Source of the DNA: JASGKO01 sp049840595
GTDB taxonomy: Bacteria; Verrucomicrobiota; Verrucomicrobiia; Chthoniobacterales; Chthoniobacteraceae
Direction: 5' to 3'
Assembly (NCBI GenBank): GCA_049840595.1
Contig: JASGKO010000036.1
Location: forward strand, 234,604-298,603
Length of the DNA: 64,000 nt
The position numbers and the translations under genes were made by a program. The notes beneath the pieces were generated by a model, which saw nothing but the letters and a program-made list of their open reading frames with translations, was not told the origin of the DNA and did no database searches. Of the stretch, positions 7,965 through 16,723 are shown piece by piece (position 1 is the first letter of the stretch; the number at the start of each line of letters is the position of its first letter).

Positions 7965-9148
7965 ATGTTCGACCTGACGATCCTGATGCCCTGCTTGAAT
8001 GAAGCTGAGACGCTTGCCCAGTGCATCGAAAAAGCCAAGGCCGGCCTCGCCAAGGCCGAGGTTTCCGGAGAGATCGTGATCGCCGACAACGGCAGCACCG
8101 ATGGCTCGATCGAGATCGCGCAAAAGCACGGCGCACGGGTCGTCCACGTGACCGAAAAGGGCTATGGGAGCGCCCTGCGGGGGGAATCGCCGCCTCGGAC
8201 AGCCGCTGGATCATCATGGGCGATGCCGATGACAGCTACGATTTCTCCGACATCACCGGCTTTGTCGCGAAGCTCCAGGAAGGCTACGACCTCGTGATGG
8301 GCTGCCGACTCCCCTCCGGCGGTGGCACCATCATCCCTGGTGCGATGCCGTGGAAAAACCGCTGGATCGGCAATCCCATCCTTTCCACGATCGGCCGCAC
8401 CTTTTTCCAATGCCCGGCACATGATTTCCATTGCGGCCTGCGCGCCTTCACCCGCGAAGGTTACGAGCGCCTCGACCTCAAGACCACGGGCATGGAATTC
8501 GCCAGCGAGATGGTCATCAAGGCGACTCTTCACGGCCAGCGCATCGCCGAGACCCCGACAACGCTGCACCCGGATGGCCGCTCGCGTCCGCCCCACCTGC
8601 GCCCGTGGCGCGATGGCTGGCGACACCTGCGCTTCATGTTCATCTACTCGCCCCGCTGGCTGTTCCTCATCCCGGGGCTGGTGCTCATGGTGCTGAGCCT
8701 TTTTGCCAGCGGCGTCCTTGCGGTAGCCAATCAACAAATCGGGGGAATGAGCTTTAACGTCGGCACGCTCATCGTCGCCGCCATGGGGATCGTGATCGGG
8801 CTCCAGCTCGTGTGCTTCGCCTTTTTCACCAAGGTCTTCGCCATTGCCGAAGGGCTCCTGCCAGCCGACCCCGGCTTCTCCAGGCTCTTCAAGATTTTCT
8901 CCCTCGAGCGGGGCGCTATTTTTGGGGTATTCCTCAAGATCACCGGAGTCGGCATGCTGCTGTGGTCCGTATGGATCTGGAAAAAAGCAGGCTATGGCGC
9001 GCTCCCCTATGAGGAAAACATCCGCCGCCTCGTGACAGCGGCAACGCTGATCGTGCTGGGCATCCAAATTATCTCGGCCAGCTTTTTTATGAGCGTGCTC
9101 GGCCTCAAGACGACAGATCGCAAGCCACCTGCTCCTGAGAGCGAGTAG
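7965..9148 (+). CDS. DPM1-like GT2 with C-terminal membrane helices (one frameshift)
   Basis: A family 2 glycosyltransferase of the dolichyl/polyprenyl-phosphate sugar synthase type, expected to load a sugar from a nucleotide donor onto a polyprenyl phosphate. The first frame gives TILMPCLNEAETL and VIADNGSTDGS. The second continues with WIIMGDADDSYDF (the DxD-type metal motif), then GCRLPSGGGTIIPGAMPW and four C-terminal membrane segments. The frames join at the G6 run near 8178-8183; one extra G would restore GYGSALRGGIAAS. Because both halves are intact, a sequencing deletion is likelier than a real pseudogene. A GtrA-like gene and a GT-C-like gene follow. Confidence 0.85.
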
Positions 9149-9232
9149 CGCTGAAATGACGATCTTTTCAGATTTAGCAAGGCTGGTTGCATTTTTGCAG
9201 CCAGCGGCTAAAACACTGTCCGTTTTTCACGC

Positions 9233-9658
9233 ATGGAATCCACAACCACCGCCACTCCAAAGAAACAGCATATCTTTCACCGCCTGTTTTGGTTCGGGGT
9301 GGGCGGCCTGATCAGCGTAATGCTCAACTGGGGCCCTTTCGAGTGGCTCAAGCACTCCGGCATGGCAGAGTGGCTGGCCAACGCGCTCAGTCTCAGCTTT
9401 GCCACCCTGCTGATGGCCTGGTGGAACTACCACATCAACTTCGATACCGATCACCACTTTCACGAGTGCCTGCCGCGCTATCTGAGCAGTCTCGTTGTCT
9501 GCGCCCTGATTAGCTATCTGCTTACCCTCACCGGAGTGAAAAGCATCGGGCACACCCCGCTGCTGCGGTTTTTGATTTTCTTCTTCGTGCAGGGTTTCAT
9601 CAGCATCCCGAAGTTTCTGCTTTACCATTACTGGGTCTATCCGCAGACAAAAGCGTGA
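9233..9658 (+). CDS. GtrA-like membrane protein
   Basis: A 141-residue protein with four predicted membrane helices (about residues 18-36, 46-66, 84-105 and 111-135) and the GtrA-like features FGVGGLISVMLNW near the start and WWNYHINF in the middle. GtrA-family proteins are thought to help move polyprenyl-phosphate-linked sugars across the inner membrane. The neighbours fit: a GT2 that would make the lipid-linked sugar upstream and a GT-C-like enzyme that would use it 43 bases downstream. Confidence 0.8.
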   Translation: MESTTTATPKKQHIFHRLFWFGVGGLISVMLNWGPFEWLKHSGMAEWLANALSLSFATLLMAWWNYHINFDTDHHFHECLPRYLSSLVVCALISYLLTLTGVKSIGHTPLLRFLIFFFVQGFISIPKFLLYHYWVYPQTKA

Positions 9659-9701
9659 CCAGTTTCACGGCCATTGCTTTTTCTATCGTTCCCATCGCTC
9701 A

Positions 9702-11234
9702 ATGACTTCCGCATCCACTGTTTCGCCGCCCGCTTCCACCTTCACCCGCCTCTGGCAAGCCCTGCGCGAGCCTTCGCGCAATCTGGAAATCGGGATGTGG
9801 ATCATTCTGGTGCTGGCTACCTTTGGCATTCGCGCCCTGCTCGTCAAGCTGGTCCCGGTCGCCCTCTGGTCGGATGATGCAGGCTCTTATGTGGATTCCG
9901 CATTTCGCTGGGTGCATACCGGGATTTGGGAATCCGATCCCCGTCGCGGCCCGGTTTACTCGCTTTTAATCGCCTTTTGCACCAAGCTCTGGGGTGGCCT
10001 CGATGCCCTGATGGTCGTGCAACACGTGATGGGCGCCTGCGCCGCCCTGATGGGCATGATCACCGTACGCCTGCTCGCCGGTCGCCGGGCCATGCTGCCC
10101 ATTCTGCTCTGCGGCTATGCTTATGGCATCTACGGCGTTCCGCTCAATCTCGAACACCTGGTCCGCAACGAGACCACGCTCTTTTTCTTTTCCGCCCTCA
10201 CCTGGCTGGCCTGGGTTCTCGCCATCCGGCGTAAATCGTGGGTTTGCCTTGCCATTGCCGGGGTTGCCTGCGGCATGGTGGGCCTCACCAAGGGCTTTGT
10301 GCTTGGCCCCTGCGCGGGGATTATTTTGGTGGCCTGCTTCTTCGTCTTCAAGGACTCCCGCCGCCAGGCCATTCTCATGGCGCTGGTTTTTGCCGTGGCC
10401 TTTGCCTTCCCTACCATCGGAGCCAAGACACTGCGCAAGCTCACCCGGCACGATCGTCCTTCTGAACCACAGGACGGCATCCTGTTTTACGGTCGCACCG
10501 CGCAGTTCACCTATCTGGAGGGAGGAATTGAGCCCGAGATCAAGGCCCAGATTCGCCAGGAAGTGGAAGATTATCGCAAGCTCCCCAAGCTGAATAACAA
10601 CCTCATCCTCAAGCGCACGGTGGTTCCTCACCTCCGGACTATCCTCGCGACCGAGAAGAAGACGCCGGAAGATCTGAACCGCCTGTGCCGTAACCTCGCC
10701 CTCGAGGGCATCTCCCACCACAAGCTCGCCTATACCAAGCAAGTCCTCGGTGACATCAAGGATCTCCTGCTCAATGGCGGTCGCCGCTTCAAGGCTCCGA
10801 CGATCGATGAACTGCAAAGCAGTGCCGAGAACATCGAAAAGCGCCCAAAAAACGACCGGTTACTTCATCCTGATGAAACCGTAAAAACCCTGCATAACCT
10901 CTCAAAAAACAAGAACTTACTCCGACCATACCTTCGCTGGCTGAACTCCTGCTGGCTCTTTCGTGTAACCCCGGTCCTTTTAACCACCCTGCTCCTTCCC
11001 TGGCTGTGCTGGCGCACGACTGGCAAGGAACGTTGGTGGTGGCTCACGGCAACCGGCACCTGGTATTTCTCCCTGGTCCTGCTCTCCACCATCGGTCGCC
11101 CGCTTGACCGCTATCTCATCCCGGTGGTTCCGGTAATGTTCATTACCTTGACCAGTGCCATCAGCATTTTCTGGCTCTGGATGATGAACATTCTTTCCCG
11201 AAAAAGTGCTATGCAATCGTCACAATCCATCTAA
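9702..11234 (+). CDS. GT-C-fold-like membrane glycosyltransferase, putative
   Basis: A 510-residue polytopic membrane protein. An early luminal loop with WSDDAGSYVDSA (about residues 55-66) gives the paired acidic residues typical of GT-C enzymes (ArnT/PMT/GT39-like), which use lipid-linked sugars on the outer face of the membrane. About eight helices lie in residues 30-250 and further helices after 415. Between them is a long hydrophilic charged segment (about residues 250-410). The C-terminal part has GRPLDRYLIPVVPV, a common GT-C feature. It is 11 bases upstream of another GT2, and is similar in design, though not obviously in sequence, to the 12176-13813 protein. Confidence 0.65.
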   Translation: MTSASTVSPPASTFTRLWQALREPSRNLEIGMWIILVLATFGIRALLVKLVPVALWSDDAGSYVDSAFRWVHTGIWESDPRRGPVYSLLIAFCTKLWGGLDALMVVQHVMGACAALMGMITVRLLAGRRAMLPILLCGYAYGIYGVPLNLEHLVRNETTLFFFSALTWLAWVLAIRRKSWVCLAIAGVACGMVGLTKGFVLGPCAGIILVACFFVFKDSRRQAILMALVFAVAFAFPTIGAKTLRKLTRHDRPSEPQDGILFYGRTAQFTYLEGGIEPEIKAQIRQEVEDYRKLPKLNNNLILKRTVVPHLRTILATEKKTPEDLNRLCRNLALEGISHHKLAYTKQVLGDIKDLLLNGGRRFKAPTIDELQSSAENIEKRPKNDRLLHPDETVKTLHNLSKNKNLLRPYLRWLNSCWLFRVTPVLLTTLLLPWLCWRTTGKERWWWLTATGTWYFSLVLLSTIGRPLDRYLIPVVPVMFITLTSAISIFWLWMMNILSRKSAMQSSQSI

Positions 11235-11245
11235 AAACTTAAACC

Positions 11246-12108
11246 ATGGATATCTCCCAGCTCTCCGTGAGCGTGCTCATCCCGGCGTACAACGAAGAAG
11301 GCGCCATCGAAGAAACCGTCGCCAAAATCGCGCAGCAGCGCACCCACTTCAAGGATCTGGAAATCGTGGTCATCAATGATGGCTCCAAAGATCGCACGTC
11401 CGAAATTGCCCGAACCCTTCCCGTCACGCTCATTGAGCATCCAGTCAATCGCGGCTACGGCGCGGCCCTTAAAACCGGTCTCCAGCATGCCAAATACGAC
11501 TACATTCTCATCGCCGACGCAGACGGCACCTACCCGCTGGAAGACATCCCGAAGCTCTGCGCCGACGCCACCACTTACGACATGGTCGTGGGCGCCCGGA
11601 CTGGCGATGTGGTGCAAATCCCGCTGATTCGCCGCCCCGGCAAGTGGATCATCACCCGGCTCGCCGAGTATCTCAGCCAGCAGGACATCCCCGACCTCAA
11701 CTCCGGCCTGCGCGTCTTCCGCAAGGACGTCGCCCTGCGCTTCCTCACGCTCTACCCGGACGGCTTTTCGTTCACCACGACCATCACCCTCTCGATGCTG
11801 ACGAACCACTACCGGGTGAAATTCGTGCCGATCAATTACCATCGCCGCATTGGCAAATCCTCGATCAAGCCCAGCGACTTCATCAATTTCACGATTCTCA
11901 TCATCCGCATCTGCGCCTACTTCAAGCCGCTGAACGTCTTCGTTCCCCGGCCCTGGTGCTGATGCTCCTGGGCTTTTTCAAGGGCGTCGTGGACTACCTG
12001 GGCCAGCATCACCTCGGCCTCCTCGCCATCGCACTCGTGCTCACCGGCATCCAGATGCTGTTTATCGGATTGCTGGCGGACCTGATCGACAAGCGGATGA
12101 AGCTCTAA
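11246..12108 (+). CDS. DPM1-like GT2, polyprenyl-phosphate sugar synthase type (one frameshift)
   Basis: A family 2 glycosyltransferase with SVLIPAYNEEGAI, VVINDGSKDRTSE, NRGYGAALKTGL and ILIADADGTYP (donor and metal site), then GARTGD and LNSGLRVFRKD, all typical of dolichyl-phosphate-mannose-synthase-like enzymes. The first frame stops at 11962. A second frame continues with LVLMLLGFFKGVVDYLG and a further helix, ending RMKL at 12108; the two join near 11945-11950. The complete protein would be about 287 residues with two C-terminal helices. It is the second GT2 of this type in 5 kb, again next to a GT-C-like protein. Confidence 0.85.
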
Positions 12109-12175
12109 ACGGACTTCATGCAGCGAAAGACCGATTCCAGCACGCATTCAGGAAAAATCCGATCGGACCGGTGAA

Positions 12176-13813
12176 ATGTTTTCACGTCTCTTCCACTCCA
12201 CGGTAGCAGCCATTCGCTCTTTCCTCGTTTCCTCGCGGGAGATTTTTAGCGTCGAGGTCCGCAGGACAAAGTTCAAGGAAGTCCTCTGGTGGTGCCTTCC
12301 GGCGATTCTTGCCGCGCTGGCCATCCGCACCGTGCTCACCTGGCAGATGCCCTGGGGCTATTTCCAGTTCGACTCGATGGATTTCGTAAAAACGGGAGCC
12401 GACCTCATTGGTCGCTGGAGATTCTCCATCCCAGGGAAGCGCTCCTTCCTCGTTCCCATTCTTTATACGATTCCCTTCCTGCTCCACCTCCCGGCGCTGC
12501 TGTTGATTCCGCTGGCGCAGCATCTCCTCGGGATTTTTCAGATTTTTTTCATGGGGATCATTGTGCGCATTTGGTTCGTGCGCTGGAGGCTGATGATTAT
12601 CCCCGCCACCCTCTGGCTTGCGATCTGCCCGTGGATCCTTTGGTTCGAGCATACGCTCATGAGCGAAAGCCTTACCCTGTTTTTCCTGCTGGCTGACCTT
12701 TGCCTTGGCTCCCTGTGGGTTAAAACCAAGCGCCGCGAATATTTCATCTGGCTGCTCATCTCCCTCTTCCTCAGCGCCGGCACTCGCGGCGAGGCTCGCT
12801 TCTATTTCCTTTTCGCGCTCCTTCTCCTCCCTTTCACCGTAAAGTGGCAATGGAAAAGCCTCCGCCCCTATCTAGCGGGGACTTTCGGCTGCCTGATCGT
12901 TCTTTCCATCATCTGTAAGAACAACACCACTGCCCCCGCCTACCTTTACGCCTCCCTGGTGGATTTGACGCCCGACCATTCCAAATTCGTCCCCGGCTTT
13001 GAAAAATACATCATCCCGCTGCGCGACCAGTGCCGTGCCAAGTGGCTCGAATTTCCCGCCGATACCGTCAAGGTCGCCAAGCAGGTCTCTGTCACAGCCA
13101 AGAAATTCCTGAAAGAACGCCATCCCGACGAAGAAGCGAAGCAAATCGGAGCCCGTATCCCCTCCGTGCTAAACCGGATGTCTCTGGAGATCCTCATCGA
13201 AAACCCGACCACCGTTCTCTACTACCCCATTTTGAAAACCCAGATGGCCATTGATAGCTGGGTCAGCGGCGACTTCGATATTCACTATCTTCAGGAAAAG
13301 CAAACTTACGCCCTGCAGGCCAAGACCCACTACCTCACTCCATTAACGCAGGGATTACTCGGCAAATCAGTGGACCAACCCACCTTGGACAACTTCATCA
13401 AGACCCACTACGACCCCAAACCGGTGGCCTGGTTTGGAAGATGGGCCGCGACCTGGAATCAAACCATGATCTCCCTGCGCACCCCGGACGCCGACATCCG
13501 GCAGGAACGCTGGGTGCATGATTATATCAAGGGCATCCCCGAGGGAGAATCCCGCATGCCCGGCTGGCCTTTGTTCTACCCCATCGCGATTCTAGGCATA
13601 ATAATTAGTCTCATTTACCGCCATCCCCAGCGCCTCCCGATCATCGCCTGGGGCTTTACCATGCTCTGCGTATGGTACACCGCGCAGATGATTGGCAACG
13701 CAACTCCCCGCTACCGGTTTGTTTACGAGCCGTTTCTCTGGATTTACGTCTTGCTTCTGATTGACCGGCTGATTTCACCGTTGAGCTGGTTCCGGAAAAA
13801 GCCGGTGTCGTGA
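12176..13813 (+). CDS. GT-C-like polytopic membrane protein
   Basis: A 545-residue membrane protein with about nine helices in the first 250 residues, a long hydrophilic domain (about residues 255-460) and two or three C-terminal helices. An early loop has FQFDSMDFVKTGADL, an acidic pair placed as in GT-C glycosyltransferases. EHTLMSESLTLF and GNATPRYRFVYEP near the end also fit ArnT/PMT-like architecture. No characterised family can be named with certainty. It lies 67 bases after a DPM1-like GT2 that could make its lipid-linked donor. Confidence 0.6.
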   Translation: MFSRLFHSTVAAIRSFLVSSREIFSVEVRRTKFKEVLWWCLPAILAALAIRTVLTWQMPWGYFQFDSMDFVKTGADLIGRWRFSIPGKRSFLVPILYTIPFLLHLPALLLIPLAQHLLGIFQIFFMGIIVRIWFVRWRLMIIPATLWLAICPWILWFEHTLMSESLTLFFLLADLCLGSLWVKTKRREYFIWLLISLFLSAGTRGEARFYFLFALLLLPFTVKWQWKSLRPYLAGTFGCLIVLSIICKNNTTAPAYLYASLVDLTPDHSKFVPGFEKYIIPLRDQCRAKWLEFPADTVKVAKQVSVTAKKFLKERHPDEEAKQIGARIPSVLNRMSLEILIENPTTVLYYPILKTQMAIDSWVSGDFDIHYLQEKQTYALQAKTHYLTPLTQGLLGKSVDQPTLDNFIKTHYDPKPVAWFGRWAATWNQTMISLRTPDADIRQERWVHDYIKGIPEGESRMPGWPLFYPIAILGIIISLIYRHPQRLPIIAWGFTMLCVWYTAQMIGNATPRYRFVYEPFLWIYVLLLIDRLISPLSWFRKKPVS

Positions 13814-13886
13814 CACCGCGCCATGCTTTTCATTTCCGGTTGAGGTTGGAGCCGAATCTTTAACTTCAAAAAAAACAAAAAAAATC

Positions 13887-13913
13887 TTGCACCACTTTTG
13901 AAAAATCTATAAG
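13887..13913 (+). promoter_or_regulatory. Possible promoter of the polysaccharide export operon
   Basis: TTGCAC (13887-13892) and TATAAG (13908-13913) lie in an AT-rich stretch 31 bases before the ATG at 13944. The 15-base spacer is shorter than ideal for sigma-70. The AT-rich patch stands out from its GC-rich surroundings, which supports a promoter here even if the exact boxes are uncertain. Confidence 0.35.
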
Positions 13914-13943
13914 AATGGGCCTCAAATTGGGCTTCAAAATACT

Positions 13944-14609
13944 ATGAATGGAAATGGTTCACAAATGATGGTTGGAAAAATTGCCTTACAGGGTAGTCGT
14001 AAAGAAGGCGTCTCCAAAAATATAAAGTGGCTTGCTGCTACCGTCCTCCTGGCGGGAATCAGCGCACACGCTGCTACCGTTGAACAACTTCTCCCACAAG
14101 GAGTTACCATTAAAACGGCTTCTGACGCCCAGTTGCGTGAGGCGGCCAAGCAGTCGGCGGCAACTGATGCCTCTTCAACGACGGCCAACATCACCGAGGC
14201 GCTGAAACAACGCCACGACCTCGCCAGCACCAAGGCGCTGACCGCCGGTGCGATTGAAGGCATTCATCTTCGCTACGCCAGCGCCACTCCCGGATTGAAT
14301 TCGGATGGCAAGTCCATTGCCGACGGTAAAGACGGCAAGGATATGGCGGCCAGCGAATGCCCCGAAATTCAGTCTTTGGTAGGTTCGGTCATCCGGACCA
14401 CCCCGCAGTACAATCAGCAGGTGCTCGATCTGGCGCTCAACATGGCGCCGGATTGCGTGATGCCTGCCGTGGCTGAAGGCTACTCCGACAGTGGAGTGCT
14501 GGAGCGCCACTTCGACTTCAGCCTATTGGATCCTCCTAATAAGTCCAATACTGTTTCGCCGCCCACGGTGACAGAAAATCCGAACAAGCCTGTTTCGGAA
14601 TCGGAGTAA
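13944..14609 (+). CDS. Secreted protein of unknown function, first gene of export operon
   Basis: A 221-residue protein with a basic N-terminus and a hydrophobic core (WLAATVLLAGISAHAA, about residues 29-45) ending in AHA-A, a good signal peptidase I site. The mature part is alanine-, serine- and threonine-rich, contains one pair of widely spaced cysteines (ECPEIQ and PDCVMP), and ends in a proline/serine-rich tail. I do not recognise the family. It precedes an outer-membrane barrel gene (26-base gap) and the Wza/Wzc-like genes, so a role in export or assembly of the polysaccharide is likely but inferred. An internal ATG a few codons in is an alternative start. Confidence 0.65.
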   Translation: MNGNGSQMMVGKIALQGSRKEGVSKNIKWLAATVLLAGISAHAATVEQLLPQGVTIKTASDAQLREAAKQSAATDASSTTANITEALKQRHDLASTKALTAGAIEGIHLRYASATPGLNSDGKSIADGKDGKDMAASECPEIQSLVGSVIRTTPQYNQQVLDLALNMAPDCVMPAVAEGYSDSGVLERHFDFSLLDPPNKSNTVSPPTVTENPNKPVSESE

Positions 14610-14635
14610 TTTAATTTCACATTTTAAGGGGATTT

Positions 14636-16033
14636 ATGAGAAAAAGGACACAAGCGAACTACGTACTGATGGCATGGGTGTGTGCGGGAATTTCTACGGT
14701 CAGCGCTGTTCAAGCTGCTGATTCGGCCAGTCCGGCCACCACTGACTCCAGCTACGCTGCGCCGATGCCCGCCTCGAACGGACCTCTGCTTTCTGCTGCC
14801 AACCAGGCCGCCGTCCGCAGTCCCTCCAATGGTGCCTCACCCAACAATCCAAATGATTCGTTGATTCCGGCCAACCAGTCTCTCGATCAAAGCGTTCTTG
14901 ATACCGATTTGCAGAATCAGTCTCCGGACGTTTACCCGCAGGCATCGCCCATGGCGATCAACCGCTGGCATTTTGACTTCCAATTGACGCTCGGTGCGCT
15001 GTACGACGACAACGTTTACGTCACGCACGACAATCGCAAGGGCGACTTCACACTCAGCATTTCCCCGCTCTTCATGGTCACACTCGGTGACTATGAAACC
15101 CACACGGATAATTACCTGAGCCTCACCTATCAGCCGACATACAACTATTATCCAAGCCATTCCGGGCTCAATGCCTGGGAAAATCAGGTGCTTCTGGAAG
15201 GTCAGTATGTGATGAATCGCCTGACTATCGGCGGCCAGTTCCGGTTTGATTCCCGTCAGGGACAATCTACCGAGAGCATCAACGATGAGTCGGTCGGTCG
15301 TGTGGATCGCAACATTTACGACGGCTTGGTTCGCGCCGAATATGCCCTTACCGGCAAGATTTCGACCGAGACGGAATTGGAGTGGCTCTACTACGATTAC
15401 AAGGATCGGATCGATTCCACCTACTACACGGCTCGCTTCTTCCTTAATTACCAGATCGCACCCAAGGTCAAAGTCGGCCCTGGTTACGCGATCGGCTACA
15501 CCGATGTGCAGAATGCTCCCGGACAAGTCTATCAGCAGGCGCTGGTCCAGGTCATTTACGCCGCGACCGACAAGTTTACCCTGGATGCCCGCGGCGGTGC
15601 TGAATTCCGTCACTTCAATGGCGGTGGCGGAGACACGGCGGATCCGATCTTTTCGCTCGGTGCCACCTATCATCCCTTTGTGGATACCACGGTGGATCTG
15701 ACCGCTTTTCGCAACCAGCGTAGTTCAGCGGATGACGCCGGGCAAAACTACACCGCGACCGGTGTTTCCCTGCTGATCTCGCAGAAGCTTTGGCAGCGCT
15801 TCACCCTCTCGGCTGAGGGTGGTTATGAGTACTCCACCTACAACAGCGCGGTTTCCGGTGTTTCCGCCGACCGCACCGACAATTTCTACTATGGCCGCAT
15901 TGGTTTCGCGTATGACTTCCGCGACTGGCTCACGGCAGAAATCTACTATCTCTATCGCGAAAACGACTCCAACCACGTCAATCGCGCTTTCACCCAAAAC
16001 ATTGGTGGCGTCCAAATGGTGTTCAAGTTCTAG
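14636..16033 (+). CDS. Outer-membrane beta-barrel protein of the polysaccharide locus
   Basis: A 465-residue protein with a signal peptide (cleavage near VQAA-D, residue 28) and a low-complexity Ser/Pro/Asn linker (about 30-100). After that come repeated alternating strands rich in aromatic residues (for example LSLTYQPTYNYYP and AEIYYLYREND), ending in MVFKF with a terminal phenylalanine, the usual outer-membrane barrel signal. It resembles the barrel proteins that accompany Wza/Wzc genes in exopolysaccharide clusters of PEP-CTERM and related bacteria. A clear AAGGGG ribosome-binding site sits before the ATG. Likely role: outer-membrane passage or anchoring of the polymer (inference). Confidence 0.75.
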   Translation: MRKRTQANYVLMAWVCAGISTVSAVQAADSASPATTDSSYAAPMPASNGPLLSAANQAAVRSPSNGASPNNPNDSLIPANQSLDQSVLDTDLQNQSPDVYPQASPMAINRWHFDFQLTLGALYDDNVYVTHDNRKGDFTLSISPLFMVTLGDYETHTDNYLSLTYQPTYNYYPSHSGLNAWENQVLLEGQYVMNRLTIGGQFRFDSRQGQSTESINDESVGRVDRNIYDGLVRAEYALTGKISTETELEWLYYDYKDRIDSTYYTARFFLNYQIAPKVKVGPGYAIGYTDVQNAPGQVYQQALVQVIYAATDKFTLDARGGAEFRHFNGGGGDTADPIFSLGATYHPFVDTTVDLTAFRNQRSSADDAGQNYTATGVSLLISQKLWQRFTLSAEGGYEYSTYNSAVSGVSADRTDNFYYGRIGFAYDFRDWLTAEIYYLYRENDSNHVNRAFTQNIGGVQMVFKF

Positions 16034-16051
16034 GGCTTAAGCCCACCCTGA

Positions 16052-16723
16052 ATGAAGTCGTATTTCTTACTCTGCTGTCTTAGTCTTTCACTGCTCATCC
16101 AACCACTACCGGCGACGGCGCAAACCGACGCCGGTGGGGCCTCGTCAAGTTCGTCTTCGGGCTCGGCTCCGGCGACCGCCACCACGGTTTCTCCAATTAC
16201 CGGGACCACGATCGCCACTTCTCCCAATTATGTCCTTTCGCCCAACGATCTGTTGGACATCAAGGTGCATGATGAGGAGGATTTGCGGACCATCGTCCGG
16301 ATTCCCCAGGATGGCCTGATCACCTTCCCGCTGATCGGCGTCATCAAAGTGGGCGGTCGCAGTGTATCCGATGCCACGGAGTATATTCGCTCCCGGCTCC
16401 AGGCTGATTATCTGGTCAACCCGCAGGTCAATCTCACGATCACGGAGTATGCCAAGCGGCACTTCACGATCATTGGCCAGGTGCAACGCCCGGGCGCTTA
16501 CGACATCCCCGACGAGCAGCAAATCGACCTCCTCGATGCCATTGCCATGGCGGGTGGTTATACCCGTATCGCCAACGCCTCAAGCATTTCCCTCAAACGC
16601 AAAGTGGATGGCAAAGACGTGGTTTACCATCTCAACGCCAACAAAATGGCGAAATTGAAAGGTCAGGAAATCTTTAAAGTTCAGGAAGGCGACACCATTG
16701 TAGTCGCAGAAAGTATCTTCTGA
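16052..16723 (+). CDS. Polysaccharide export protein (Wza-like, Poly_export plus SLBB)
   Basis: A 223-residue periplasmic/outer-membrane protein. A signal peptide (about residues 1-24, ending ATAQ-T) and a Ser/Gly/Thr linker precede a polysaccharide biosynthesis/export domain (YVLSPNDLLDIKVHDEEDL through SRLQADYLVNPQVNLTI, about 60-135). An SLBB-type domain follows (FTIIGQVQRPGAYDIPD onward). Wza-type proteins form the outer-membrane channel for capsule or EPS; this one has no lipobox cysteine after the signal and is shorter than E. coli Wza, so the neighbouring beta-barrel may supply the outer-membrane part. Its stop overlaps the next ATG (TGATG at 16721-16725), coupling it to the Wzc-like kinase. 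Confidence 0.92.
   Translation: MKSYFLLCCLSLSLLIQPLPATAQTDAGGASSSSSSGSAPATATTVSPITGTTIATSPNYVLSPNDLLDIKVHDEEDLRTIVRIPQDGLITFPLIGVIKVGGRSVSDATEYIRSRLQADYLVNPQVNLTITEYAKRHFTIIGQVQRPGAYDIPDEQQIDLLDAIAMAGGYTRIANASSISLKRKVDGKDVVYHLNANKMAKLKGQEIFKVQEGDTIVVAESIF

Noticed and set aside
13803..13816. GGTGTC-GT-GACACC hairpin at the end of the 12176 gene
   Set aside because: Short stem overlapping the stop codon and no T-run; not convincing as a terminator.
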